Made by a program: the position numbers and the translations under genes
Notes under the pieces: generated by a model
Databases searched by the model: none
The model's input: the letters and a program-made list of their open reading frames with translations, nothing else
What the model was told of the DNA's origin: nothing
Source: an uncultured Pedobacter sp.
Lineage (GTDB): Bacteria > Bacteroidota > Bacteroidia > Sphingobacteriales > Sphingobacteriaceae
Direction of reading: 5' to 3'
NCBI RefSeq assembly: GCF_946480185.1
Contig: NZ_CAMLIG010000004.1
Coordinates: forward strand, 62,001 to 126,000
Length of the DNA stretch: 64,000 bases
Shown here: positions 9,519-17,989 of the stretch, piece after piece
Layout of the letters: each line of letters begins with the position of its first letter
Position numbering within the stretch: the first letter of the stretch is position 1

Positions 9519-10925
9519 TTAAATACTTTCCAAAATTAAAACCCAATCGTTACCATCTTTTTCTTCTCCCGGTGGATCAAAAGATTTTGTTCCCGTGTTA
9601 TCAAACTCTCCTATTGTAGTTTGAGTTCCATCAGCAGGTTTAAACCAAGATGCTTTAACTTTTTTGCCTTCAATTTTCCCCATGTTGATTTCTAAATCTC
9701 TGCCCGTCCAAGTATAAACGAACGCGTAGTCTTTCCCTCTGGTGGCTACCAAATAATCGTGTTTTTCTTTTTGGTTGGCGATGATAGACTGATCTGGAAC
9801 TCTTTCAAAATAAGGTTTAGAGAGCATTAAATCTTTCATAAACCGCATTTGTCCCGCTCCCGGATCGTTTAAAGCTTTGGTGTAAAATTCCCAGTTACGC
9901 ACTCCGTAAGCACCGCTTCCTTCTCCTTTTTTGTAAAATTGCATTACCGCATTATCTCCATAAGTAAAACCTGCCGCTCCGCTAAAAACCGACCAATAAG
10001 CGTATCTTCTCACCGCCGCATCTGTCCATCTTACTTCTAAAGAATCATGCAAACCTTCTGGAATACCTTCATAACTTGGTTCGGCATCAAAAGTTGGTTT
10101 AGTAGGCTTTTTATCGTAATCTTCTAAAACATATCTCCAGTTGTCTTCGCCGTAATGGCGTGTTTCATTTTTGGAAGTATCTTGGTCGTAACGTCTATGA
10201 CCCGATTGAAAAGCATTAAAATCCAACCATTTTTCATTATGAAACCACTCGGAAGAAGTGGTTCTTCCACGGGGATGAAAGGTCATCAAATGCAGGCTGT
10301 CTTTAGCTTTAATGGTTTGCCCGATGGTCTCCCAAACGCTGGTATATTCTGAACCTTTAATATCTCCACCGTTTACCCAAATAATATTAGGTTTATTACC
10401 GAAACGTTTCACTAAAAATTCGGCGTATTTTTTTGCCTGCTCGGGCTGTACATCGCCACTTTTAACGGCGCTTCCCCAAACCGTTACAAAAGCAATGTAA
10501 ATGTGCCTTTTAGCCGCTTCGTCAATAATATAATTTACATGGTCCCAATAATCATATTGCAAACTATCCTTAAAATCATCGCCCTCGGTTACTTTGGGCG
10601 CATCAATTTTTTTGTTGATCAAAGCGGAATCTCCGTAGAAATCTGTTACGCCTAACTCGTGTAAAGCCATTACCTGAATCACGTTGAAACCTTTTTCGGC
10701 TCTGTTATCCAAATAAGCTACGGCTTCTTCCCTTGATAGTTTTTTAAATAATAGCCAACCAGTATCTCCCAACCAAAAGAAAGGTTTCCCGTTTTTGGTC
10801 TCAAAGTAACGTCCGTTTTGGTTAACTTTTAAGCCCATTTCGGCAACTTGTTCTTTTTGCTTGCAGGCTGTAATGAGGAAAATCAGCCCAAAAAAGAAAA
10901 AGCTGTTTTTTACGATCAGTTTCAT
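9519..10925 (-). CDS. GH140 apiosidase-like (DUF4038) lipoprotein
   Basis: The start at 10925 gives MKLIVKNSFFFFGLIFLITA followed by Cys21, a lipoprotein signal; the frame is open 49 codons further upstream, but that part lies in a dispersed repeat and has no export signal. The 468-residue protein carries the apiosidase-like TIM barrel: NGRYFETKNGKPFFWLGDTG, 'LDNRAEKGFNVIQVMAL', IIWVNGGDIKGSE and KPTFDAEPSYEG, then a C-terminal beta domain with KGKDYAFVYTWTGR (the collagen-binding-like domain that usually follows). The founding GH140 enzyme releases D-apiose from rhamnogalacturonan II. Family membership is clear; the exact sugar is inferred from the pectin context. Confidence 0.88.
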   Translation of the reverse strand: MKLIVKNSFFFFGLIFLITACKQKEQVAEMGLKVNQNGRYFETKNGKPFFWLGDTGWLLFKKLSREEAVAYLDNRAEKGFNVIQVMALHELGVTDFYGDSALINKKIDAPKVTEGDDFKDSLQYDYWDHVNYIIDEAAKRHIYIAFVTVWGSAVKSGDVQPEQAKKYAEFLVKRFGNKPNIIWVNGGDIKGSEYTSVWETIGQTIKAKDSLHLMTFHPRGRTTSSEWFHNEKWLDFNAFQSGHRRYDQDTSKNETRHYGEDNWRYVLEDYDKKPTKPTFDAEPSYEGIPEGLHDSLEVRWTDAAVRRYAYWSVFSGAAGFTYGDNAVMQFYKKGEGSGAYGVRNWEFYTKALNDPGAGQMRFMKDLMLSKPYFERVPDQSIIANQKEKHDYLVATRGKDYAFVYTWTGRDLEINMGKIEGKKVKASWFKPADGTQTTIGEFDNTGTKSFDPPGEEKDGNDWVLILESI

Positions 10926-10950
10926 CTTCGTCGCATCGGGGTTTACAAGA

Positions 10951-11025
10951 CGTTTCACAAGCAAGGTAAATTTATAGAACTTAAAACCTATTTGTGTGAT
11001 GTCTCCTATCGTCGACATGACGCTC
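10951..11025. repeat. dispersed hairpin repeat (TCTCACAAGCAAGG family)
   Basis: Contains 'TCACAAGCAAGGT', 'ACCTATTTGTGTGATG' and 'CGTCGACATGACG', matching copies near 35212-35288, 53068-53170 (inverted) and 58205-58292. It lies between the GH140 and beta-helix genes and makes the GH140 frame appear longer than it is. Confidence 0.65.
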
Positions 11026-11076
11026 GTCTTGGCATTATTGAAATAAGGTAAAAGCGAAATCTGTGGTTTCATTGGT

Positions 11077-14000
11077 TTATTTTTGGCGAATCCATAAAAC
11101 AGCAGTGCCGTTTCCTGATTTTGTTAAGGTTTGTGTTTTAGTATCTAATTTTTGGGTTGAAATTACTTTTCCAGAACCCGGATTAATCCAACTTAAAACA
11201 GCAGATTTATTCAATTTTAAATCAGCTATATTAACATCGTTATCTGTATAAATAATAAACTCTCCTTTATCATTACCCAAAACATAATTCTGATTTTTGA
11301 TGGTTTTTGGAAGCATGGTTGAGGCCGATTTCAAGAAACCCGCATCATCCACTTTTACATCAGTAAATGAACCGCCGGCCATAAAAGAAGCCCAACTGTA
11401 AGAAGGATAATTATCCGCAGAGTACATAACTGCCTTGTCAGGATATTTATCACGGTATTCCCTAACCGCTCTGTAAACCTGTTCAAATGAAGTTTTCTTT
11501 GGCTTAAACTGACGGGCTTGCTGACGAGGCGCCAAACTTTGTCCGCCCAGTGGCGCATACGCCGAGCCATCTGCCTGATAATACCAATACCTGATATCAA
11601 TTACATTAATGGTTGATGAAAGCGCCGGATCTTGCAAAATAGCATCTTGCACATCTTTGGTAGTGCTTAAGCCAATTAACTCTTTGTTTCCGGTTTTCTT
11701 TTCCCAATCTTTTATGGTTTGCACCCAAAATTTAGCGAAATGCGTTGGACCGGTATATTCCTCTCCAATAAACTGGATAACAGAAGAATTGCCTACAAAA
11801 TTATTCAAACATTGCTCAATAAAAGCTTGGTGCAATGCCCGTCTTTGCGGATTGGTTTCATCGTAAAACTGATCTGCTAAGAAAATTCTTTTATCTCCTG
11901 CAAAAGGTGGCGGTTCAGAAAATCCTGTAGAATTGATATTATTTGCTGTTCTCCAAGGAAAATCAACGTAATGCGCACCGGCTTCAATAATATTATGTTG
12001 GAAATAATTGTGGTGAATCAATACCAAACCTTTCTCATCTGCAAGATTTGCATATTGCTTTAAACGGCTCCAATACCAAGGATTGTATTTTGTTAAATCG
12101 TATTTAGATAATCCGTCCCAGGCGGTTCCTTGTCCGCTTCGGGCAAAAGGCAGCTCATAAAACGGAGGCCAAACTTCGCCACTCATCCGGCGGATCCGTT
12201 CGTGGTCATCTCGTCTTCTATCGTACCATAAACCGTAATTCTGCTCCACAATCAAATCAGATTTTTTGATCATGGTATCAGTCATCTGATTTAAATCATC
12301 AGTTAAACCTTTCCCAATTCTTCCGGGTACATATCGTGTTATTGCCGGCAAAGCTTTGGTAATATCAGAACCTTGAATTCCGCCTGTCCACCAAGGTACA
12401 CTTAATCTTCCGCCTGTTTGTATTTGATGATCTCTTACCAACCAGCCGTTTTCAACTTTTAAATCTCCCTTTTTGGTAATTTCCTTAGCTTTAGCGATTT
12501 TAATTTCATCAACAGAAGGAACATTTTTAGCGATATGAGGAATTGGATTTCTAATAGAAGCACTATCAATAAAATCGATTAATTGCGGAAGAGGCTGTAA
12601 AGTTGCCAAAGTCATCTGGCGGGCCTGCTCAACTGTAGGGCTACTTGTTGCTTCGGTAATTTTATCCTGAAGCTGCGCTCTTGTATCCACATTTTTATTC
12701 AGCCTTTCGACGAGTTGAGCGTAATACAAACTGCGTGGGTTTACATGTTCATTGGAAAAATCCCAAAAGCCATCGCCCTGAAATTCAGACCAGGTACCAA
12801 AAGCCCAATTTTGTGCAGTTGGCGGTTTAAAATTATAAACTCTTGAAGCGGAGCATTGCCAAAATACGCTGTTTCCTGCTGTCCAACCCGCACCTCTGGC
12901 ATCCTGACCAATGTTGGCGTAGTTTAAGGCGTTACCGTCTATATTGATGACATCGAACAAAACACCGGATGCCCAAGTATCAATGGCGCCACTGTAGCTG
13001 AAAGGCAAATAAGCCTTGCACTGTACAAAAGCGTTTGGTCCCGGCGCTAAATAGCCCACTGCAAAATCGTGGTAGCCGTATTCAGAGTATAATCTTTGAA
13101 ATAATGTCTGCTGTCCGTTGGTTTGGAAAGTATAACGACGTTGTCCTCCTATTTCGGAAACTGGCGCAAGCGACTTGCAGTCTTCTACAGTAATACATTT
13201 CCCCGTTGAAAGAATATTTACAGCAGAACCTGCGAAATGCTTAAATGTAACTTGACGAACCCAAGCGTTTTCTGTATTTTCGATAGTAATGGCCATCCAG
13301 CGATGGTTTTCATCTTTTGGGTTTGATGCATCAAAAGTAGAAACTAATGAAAGATTTTCTATACCTACGTTTTCAATTCTTCCGTTCCATTGGTATTTTT
13401 CTATAAATCCGCCACCAAATTTTTGATCTAAGGCTGTAGTTATCGGTGCATCAATGGTGATTTTGTTTCCGTTGATGGCAGTGATTTCTCTGTCCCAAAC
13501 TATATTTTCTTCTCCGGGCTTCCATCCTAATGCAGATACATCGCCACCAAAAGTCCAGGTCTTCATCGTATCCAACCATTCCGCAGTGGACGGACGTGTA
13601 ATCCTGATTTTATCACCAACTTTAAAAGCATCGGCTTTAGCCAGATTAAAGCTTATGGAATTTACCGGCACATAATTATCCGTAACTTGAGTTTTGTTGG
13701 AAGGTTTTAAATCGTTTACTCCAAAAACCCGGATTAAGGTTTGTCGGTCTAAACCCGAGCCATGTAAAACGGTTTCTTTTACGCCACTTCCTCTTAAAAC
13801 TACGCCTGAAGCCTCAATTTTTAATTGTCCTTGAACATCAAAATCTCCTTTTCCCAACAAAACTGCTCCGCGAAAGCCGTTTTTATCTAAAGGAAGTTGA
13901 GCTACATAATTGATAGCGTTCTGAATTCTTTCTGTAGCATCGCCAGGCTTAGCGCTAACGTTAATTTTAATAGCAACATTCGGAATTTCCGCATTGCCGG

Positions 14001-14196
14001 CTTGATAACCTGCATAAGAAAAATCGGGAATACAGTTGCCCTGAGCATCTGGAATGTATTTAAGTCCACCTTTTCCAAAAACCAAAGGCTTAAACGGCTC
14101 CGATTTCTTTTTTTGCGAAAAAGCCTGCTGTTGTACGCACAACAGGCAGGCCAAAATCCACACATTTATTCTGATTTTTTTTAAAGAAACAATCAC
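11077..14196 (-). CDS. large secreted right-handed beta-helix protein with C-terminal TIM-barrel-like (DUF6298-type) domain
   Basis: 1039 residues with a signal peptide ending near FSQK. Residues from about 70 to 520 resemble a pectate-lyase-superfamily beta-helix: 'ATERIQNAINYVAQLP', 'GVVLRGSGVKETVLHG', 'IENVGIENLSLVS', 'ENAWVRQVTFKHFAGSAV', 'QCKAYLPFSYSGAIDTWASG'. From about 600 on the sequence changes character: 'LSVPWWTGGIQGSD', 'HERIRRMSGEVWPPFYELP', 'GLVLIHHNYFQHNIIEAGAHYVD', 'VIQFIGEEYTGP', 'YSADNYPSYSWASF'. This second half looks like a glycosidase-type barrel followed by a small beta domain, as in proteins carrying DUF6298. It sits 25 bases after the PL1 pair in the array. A pectic backbone-acting role is inferred; the reaction is unknown. 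Confidence 0.7.
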   Translation of the reverse strand: MIVSLKKIRINVWILACLLCVQQQAFSQKKKSEPFKPLVFGKGGLKYIPDAQGNCIPDFSYAGYQAGNAEIPNVAIKINVSAKPGDATERIQNAINYVAQLPLDKNGFRGAVLLGKGDFDVQGQLKIEASGVVLRGSGVKETVLHGSGLDRQTLIRVFGVNDLKPSNKTQVTDNYVPVNSISFNLAKADAFKVGDKIRITRPSTAEWLDTMKTWTFGGDVSALGWKPGEENIVWDREITAINGNKITIDAPITTALDQKFGGGFIEKYQWNGRIENVGIENLSLVSTFDASNPKDENHRWMAITIENTENAWVRQVTFKHFAGSAVNILSTGKCITVEDCKSLAPVSEIGGQRRYTFQTNGQQTLFQRLYSEYGYHDFAVGYLAPGPNAFVQCKAYLPFSYSGAIDTWASGVLFDVINIDGNALNYANIGQDARGAGWTAGNSVFWQCSASRVYNFKPPTAQNWAFGTWSEFQGDGFWDFSNEHVNPRSLYYAQLVERLNKNVDTRAQLQDKITEATSSPTVEQARQMTLATLQPLPQLIDFIDSASIRNPIPHIAKNVPSVDEIKIAKAKEITKKGDLKVENGWLVRDHQIQTGGRLSVPWWTGGIQGSDITKALPAITRYVPGRIGKGLTDDLNQMTDTMIKKSDLIVEQNYGLWYDRRRDDHERIRRMSGEVWPPFYELPFARSGQGTAWDGLSKYDLTKYNPWYWSRLKQYANLADEKGLVLIHHNYFQHNIIEAGAHYVDFPWRTANNINSTGFSEPPPFAGDKRIFLADQFYDETNPQRRALHQAFIEQCLNNFVGNSSVIQFIGEEYTGPTHFAKFWVQTIKDWEKKTGNKELIGLSTTKDVQDAILQDPALSSTINVIDIRYWYYQADGSAYAPLGGQSLAPRQQARQFKPKKTSFEQVYRAVREYRDKYPDKAVMYSADNYPSYSWASFMAGGSFTDVKVDDAGFLKSASTMLPKTIKNQNYVLGNDKGEFIIYTDNDVNIADLKLNKSAVLSWINPGSGKVISTQKLDTKTQTLTKSGNGTAVLWIRQK

Positions 14197-14221
14197 TGAT
14201 GAATTTTTAAAAGGTTCATTT

Positions 14222-15856
14222 TTATTTAGTAGATGGTACTACCGTTTTGACATCTACTAAACTGTTTAAATAGTCTTCGATATTGCTATAACCAGTTTTT
14301 GAAATCACACTCGCATCTTTTGCATTTTTAGGATTTAAGCCTAATTTTTCTTCATAAGCATCGGGCATACCGTCGTTATCAGTATCAATATAGGGTTTCC
14401 CAGTGTAAGTTGGGTAACCACCTACTTGGCTGATATCGGATATGATGCCTTGTTTATAAGAATCTTCGGGCAATCTGCGTTTGATAAACTCTTTACCAAC
14501 ACCCGTTTTTCCGCCCTCAACATATTTTACTTTACCAGTCCTCACTTCTTCTGTAATACGATTGTCTACCGCATCCCTCTTGGGTAAACTTGCTCCGGCA
14601 TTTGCCAAAACGTAACTATATGCACTTCTGGCATCTATCATGCTCACTTTAGCCATTGGCAATGGTTTATCTACACGCATAGAATCAAGCAATTTATTTA
14701 AATCGCCTTTGGTTTCGGGCTGTACACCGCCGTCCCAATTATTTTTGGTTACACGGTCATTACCTTCTACGATATTGCCTGTGATGTAAGCTTTACCAAA
14801 TGTATTTACAAACCTTTTATCTCTACCAGATTCTGGTTTTAAAATGCGGTAAGAAATTGGTTTATCAAGTGGCGTAATTGGTCCGGGTTTGTAATAATTA
14901 TTAACGAAACTATAGAGCGAACCGTTATCACCGCCATCTGCACTACGGTTCCACCAGTTGAAAATAACGTTGTTCACAAATCCAAAATCGCCATACATGC
15001 CTACTGATGGGTTTCTACTGATATTTGAAGCCCACAAATTTCTCATAAATGTGCTATTCAAACCTCCAATTGTACTCCCGAAAGCATGGTTATAAGTGTC
15101 CAATCCTTCAGAAAAAATAGAATTTTGGATGGTTACATTTACAGTAGGCAACTTCACCGGTTTCGAGCCGTCTTTAGGGTCGTAAACATGGCGATAAATA
15201 GACATATTTTCATCTAAACCCCAACTTGCCGAAACATGGTCTATTAGGATATTGCCGACAGGATTTCCGCCTAGAGCATCATCCCTGCGGGTAACATCGG
15301 TAGCTCCGCGTCTAAAACGCATATACCTTATCACTACGTCGTGGGTGTTGATCCAAACAGATTCTCCCGCAATACAAACGCCATCACCCGGTGCACTTTG
15401 ACCTGCTATGGTAATATATGGCGCTCTGATAGATACCGGAGTTTTTAATTTAATGATACCTGCCACGTTAAAAACAACCATCCTTGCGCCACCTTGTTCA
15501 CAAGCGTAGCGGAATGAACCGGGACCGCTATCGTTTAAATTTGTTACTACATAAACTTTCCCTCCATGACCGCCAAAACTATAAGCGCCACCTCCCTCTG
15601 CGCCGGGAAACGCAACAATTTTTGATTGAGGCAAATCGCTTGGTTTAGCCGCCCACGGAATAAAGGGTTTTCCTGCTTTTGCTTCGGCATTTATAATTGG
15701 CTTCACCTTCTCAAATTGTAAATCAGAACGATGTTCAATTTGTGCCAAAACGGAATCAGCTTTAGCCTCCATTGCCGGAGGTATAATTGGATATTGTGCT
15801 TTTACTGCGATGGTAGAAAAGCAAAAAACAATGGCTAATGTGCTTAACTTCTTCAT
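14222..15856 (-). CDS. pectate lyase, PL1-type, secreted (paralogue 2)
   Basis: 544 residues with a signal peptide ending at VKAQY. The conserved core begins with VAFPGAEGGGAYSFGGHGG, followed by LNDSGPGSFRYACEQGG, APYITIAGQSAPGDGVCIAG, 'RYMRFRRG', 'LIDHVSASWGLDENMSIYR' and 'NNVIFNWWNRSADGGD', typical of Bacteroidota PL1 beta-helix lyases that cleave homogalacturonan by beta-elimination. The C-terminus has DTDNDGMPDAYEEKLGLNPK, a calcium-binding thrombospondin type 3-like loop, then 'GYSNIEDYLNSL'. Its ATG overlaps the stop of the preceding paralogue (ATGA), so the two are translationally coupled. Confidence 0.92.
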   Translation of the reverse strand: MKKLSTLAIVFCFSTIAVKAQYPIIPPAMEAKADSVLAQIEHRSDLQFEKVKPIINAEAKAGKPFIPWAAKPSDLPQSKIVAFPGAEGGGAYSFGGHGGKVYVVTNLNDSGPGSFRYACEQGGARMVVFNVAGIIKLKTPVSIRAPYITIAGQSAPGDGVCIAGESVWINTHDVVIRYMRFRRGATDVTRRDDALGGNPVGNILIDHVSASWGLDENMSIYRHVYDPKDGSKPVKLPTVNVTIQNSIFSEGLDTYNHAFGSTIGGLNSTFMRNLWASNISRNPSVGMYGDFGFVNNVIFNWWNRSADGGDNGSLYSFVNNYYKPGPITPLDKPISYRILKPESGRDKRFVNTFGKAYITGNIVEGNDRVTKNNWDGGVQPETKGDLNKLLDSMRVDKPLPMAKVSMIDARSAYSYVLANAGASLPKRDAVDNRITEEVRTGKVKYVEGGKTGVGKEFIKRRLPEDSYKQGIISDISQVGGYPTYTGKPYIDTDNDGMPDAYEEKLGLNPKNAKDASVISKTGYSNIEDYLNSLVDVKTVVPSTK

Positions 15857-17502
15857 TTAGCAACAGGTTTAACAGTATCTAAAGGGACTACGCTATTTAA
15901 GTAAACTTCGATATTTGAATAACCACTTTTAGTGATTTCGGCAGCATCAGCAGCATTTCTTGGATTTAAGCCATGCTTTACTTCATAAGTATCTGGCATT
16001 CCGTCATCATCGCTGTCTTTATATGGTGTTCCTTTATATTCTGGGTAACCGCCAACTTGTGATATCTCTGTTATAATTCCATCTTTATAAGAATCAGGAG
16101 CTAAACGACGATGCTCAAACTGAAAATCTGAAGGTTTTGCACCTGGAAAAACATCAATTTTACCAGTTTTTACCTGTTTAATTACGCGGGTATCAACAGG
16201 GTCACGCTTAGGCAAAGTAGCACCAACATTTGCAAGTACAAAGTTTTTAGCTTCTAATGTTGGAATAATGGTGATTTTAGGCATAGGAAATGGTTTTTTC
16301 GATTTCATAGCTGCGAAATATTTACTCGCCTCAGCAAAATTCATCAATTCCCCTTTTTTGTTTTCTACCTGTACACCCCCGTTCCAATTGTCTTTGGTTA
16401 CTTTTTCGTTTCCTTCAATGATGTTTCCATTTACATAAGCTCTACCAAAAACCACATAAGGCAATTTACTTCTTCCTGATTCTGGTTTTAAAATACGGTA
16501 GCTAATTGGATCTTTTAAATCAGTTACCGGCCCAGGTTTGTAGTAATTATTGATGATGTTGTACAAGGCTGTATAATCACCTCCGTCTGTAGAGCGGTTG
16601 TTCCAGTTAAAAACCACGTTGTTGGCAAAGTTAAAAATACCGTTCCAACCGATAGAAGGGTTACGAGCACCGTTATCTGCCCATAAATTACGCACAAAAG
16701 CACAATTTTCGCCCCCTAAAGTACTTCCGAAAGCATGGTTCCAATAATCCAACGCTTCTGAAAAAATTGAGTTTTGGATGGTAACATTTACCGTCCCTAA
16801 TTTTGCCTCAATCCTGCCGGTACTATCATTGTACATGTGGCGGTAAATTGACATATTTTCATCTAAGCCCCAACTTGCAGATACGTGGTCAATCATGATA
16901 TTTCCAACAGGGTTTCCACCGATAGCATCATCTCTGCGCCCAACAAAAGTTTCGCCTCTTCTAAAGCGCATAAACCTTACAACAACATCATGAGTATTTA
17001 ACCAAACAGACTCACCTGCAATACAAACCCCATCACCGGGTGCTGTTTGTCCAGCTATTGTTATATAAGGCGCCCTAATAATTAAAGGGGTTTTTAAATG
17101 TATAATACCAGCAACATTAAACACCACGATTCTTGCGCCACCCTGTTCACAAGCATCACGCAATGAACCTGGTCCGCTGTCATTCAGGTTTTTAACCACA
17201 ATTACTCTTCCGCCATGGCCACCAAAGCTATGGGCACCGCCACCCTCCGCTCCTGGAAAAGCCAATAAATCCGACTGGGGTAAATCTGTTGGCCTGGCCG
17301 CCCAAGGAATATAAGGTTTACCTTCTGCAGCTTCTTTAGCAATGATGACTTTTGCCTTTTCCCAGGCAATATCAGAATGGCGTTTGGAAGCGGTCATTAG
17401 AGAATCAGATTCTCTTTTTACTTCTGCAGAAATTTTTGGATACTGGGCAAATAAACTGCCACAAAAGAACATCAGTACTACTGATAACTGGTAACGTTTC
17501 AT
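15853..17502 (-). CDS. pectate lyase, PL1-type, secreted (paralogue 1)
   Basis: 549 residues with a signal peptide ending near LFAQYP. It is closely related along its whole length to the next gene: LAFPGAEGGGAHSFGGHGG, 'NDSGPGSLRDACEQGG', 'QTAPGDGVCIAGESVW', 'MIDHVSASWGLDENMSIYR', 'NNVVFNWNNRSTDGGD' and a C-terminal DSDDDGMPDTYEVKHGLNP calcium-loop segment. It is the first gene of the minus-strand degradative run; promoter/operator element A lies about 300 bp upstream. A recent tandem duplication with divergence in the loop regions is likely, perhaps giving different methyl-ester or chain-length preference (inference). Confidence 0.92.
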   Translation of the reverse strand: MKRYQLSVVLMFFCGSLFAQYPKISAEVKRESDSLMTASKRHSDIAWEKAKVIIAKEAAEGKPYIPWAARPTDLPQSDLLAFPGAEGGGAHSFGGHGGRVIVVKNLNDSGPGSLRDACEQGGARIVVFNVAGIIHLKTPLIIRAPYITIAGQTAPGDGVCIAGESVWLNTHDVVVRFMRFRRGETFVGRRDDAIGGNPVGNIMIDHVSASWGLDENMSIYRHMYNDSTGRIEAKLGTVNVTIQNSIFSEALDYWNHAFGSTLGGENCAFVRNLWADNGARNPSIGWNGIFNFANNVVFNWNNRSTDGGDYTALYNIINNYYKPGPVTDLKDPISYRILKPESGRSKLPYVVFGRAYVNGNIIEGNEKVTKDNWNGGVQVENKKGELMNFAEASKYFAAMKSKKPFPMPKITIIPTLEAKNFVLANVGATLPKRDPVDTRVIKQVKTGKIDVFPGAKPSDFQFEHRRLAPDSYKDGIITEISQVGGYPEYKGTPYKDSDDDGMPDTYEVKHGLNPRNAADAAEITKSGYSNIEVYLNSVVPLDTVKPVAK

Positions 17503-17609
17503 GTATTGTTTTTTTTATAAATGTCCCTGGTCAAAGGGAAGGTAATTAATAAATTGAGTAGCGTTTTCTCAAATTCCTGTGTGTTTTAAATCTATAATTA
17601 ATTTAAAGA

Positions 17610-17630
17610 AAGGGAGCTTAGCGCTCCCTT
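17610..17630 (-). other. leader hairpin GGGAGC/GCTCCC before the lyase operon
   Basis: Stem AAGGGAGC (17610-17617) pairs with GCTCCCTT (17623-17630) around a 5-base loop. On the minus strand it is followed by a weak T-rich tract. It lies inside the presumed 5' leader of the PL1 operon, so it may attenuate or protect the transcript rather than end one. Confidence 0.45.
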
Positions 17631-17783
17631 TTCTCGTTCGAAAGTATAAGGAACTTTCATTTAGATAACCAATTACACCTAAATTTTGGGAGAGATTCTT
17701 TAATAAAATATAAATTTTTAAACAATGTTATTTAATAATGCATTTCGATTAAAAAATAAATCAATTTGCTTGAGTTCAACCTT

Positions 17784-17826
17784 GGTTTAAATAATCATAT
17801 ATGAATATGATATTCAAATATAAAAA
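17784..17826 (-). promoter_or_regulatory. shared promoter/operator element A (upstream of PL1 operon)
   Basis: Plus-strand order: GGTTTAAATA, then ATCATATATGAATATGAT with inverted ATCATAT/ATATGAT arms, then ATTCAAATATAAAAA. Read on the minus strand, CAAATATA (17815-17822) is TATATTTG, a perfect match to the Bacteroidota -7 consensus TAnnTTTG, with TTGG 19 bases upstream as a possible -33. The dyad lies just downstream of the -7, over the expected transcription start, the position of a repressor or regulator operator. Near-identical elements occur at 24271-24313 and 27179-27222. Confidence 0.65.
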
Positions 17827-17934
17827 TTATCTTTTATTATTCCAATAGATTTTTAAACAAAAAAAAAGGTTTGTTAATCAAATTCTAAACTCTAGTATCA
17901 GCATTTAAATATTTGAGGTTACAGAATTTAATAA

Positions 17935-17964
17935 AAAAGAGGTAGCTGTTGAGCTACCTCTTTT
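17935..17964 (-). terminator. intrinsic terminator after the SusCD operon
   Basis: AAAAGAGGTAGCT (17935-17947) pairs perfectly with AGCTACCTCTTTT (17952-17964) around a GTTG loop, giving a 13-bp stem flanked by A/T tracts. It starts 25 bases beyond the stop codon of the third gene of the SusCD operon. Confidence 0.85.
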
Positions 17965-17989
17965 AAGAAATCATTAACACTAAAAATTT

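Larger units (their letters stand above)
17503..17989. other. intergenic region between SusD-operon end and lyase-operon start
   Basis: 487 bp without a credible gene. It holds, from right to left in the direction of transcription, a 13-bp-stem terminator (17935-17964), promoter/operator element A (17784-17826), a long AT-rich leader and a small GGGAGC/GCTCCC hairpin (17610-17630). Confidence 0.8.

Noticed and set aside
9519..11072. A 517-residue reading of the GH140-like gene starting at 11072
   Set aside because: The extension covers the hairpin repeat and lacks an export signal; the ATG at 10925 starts a lipoprotein signal.
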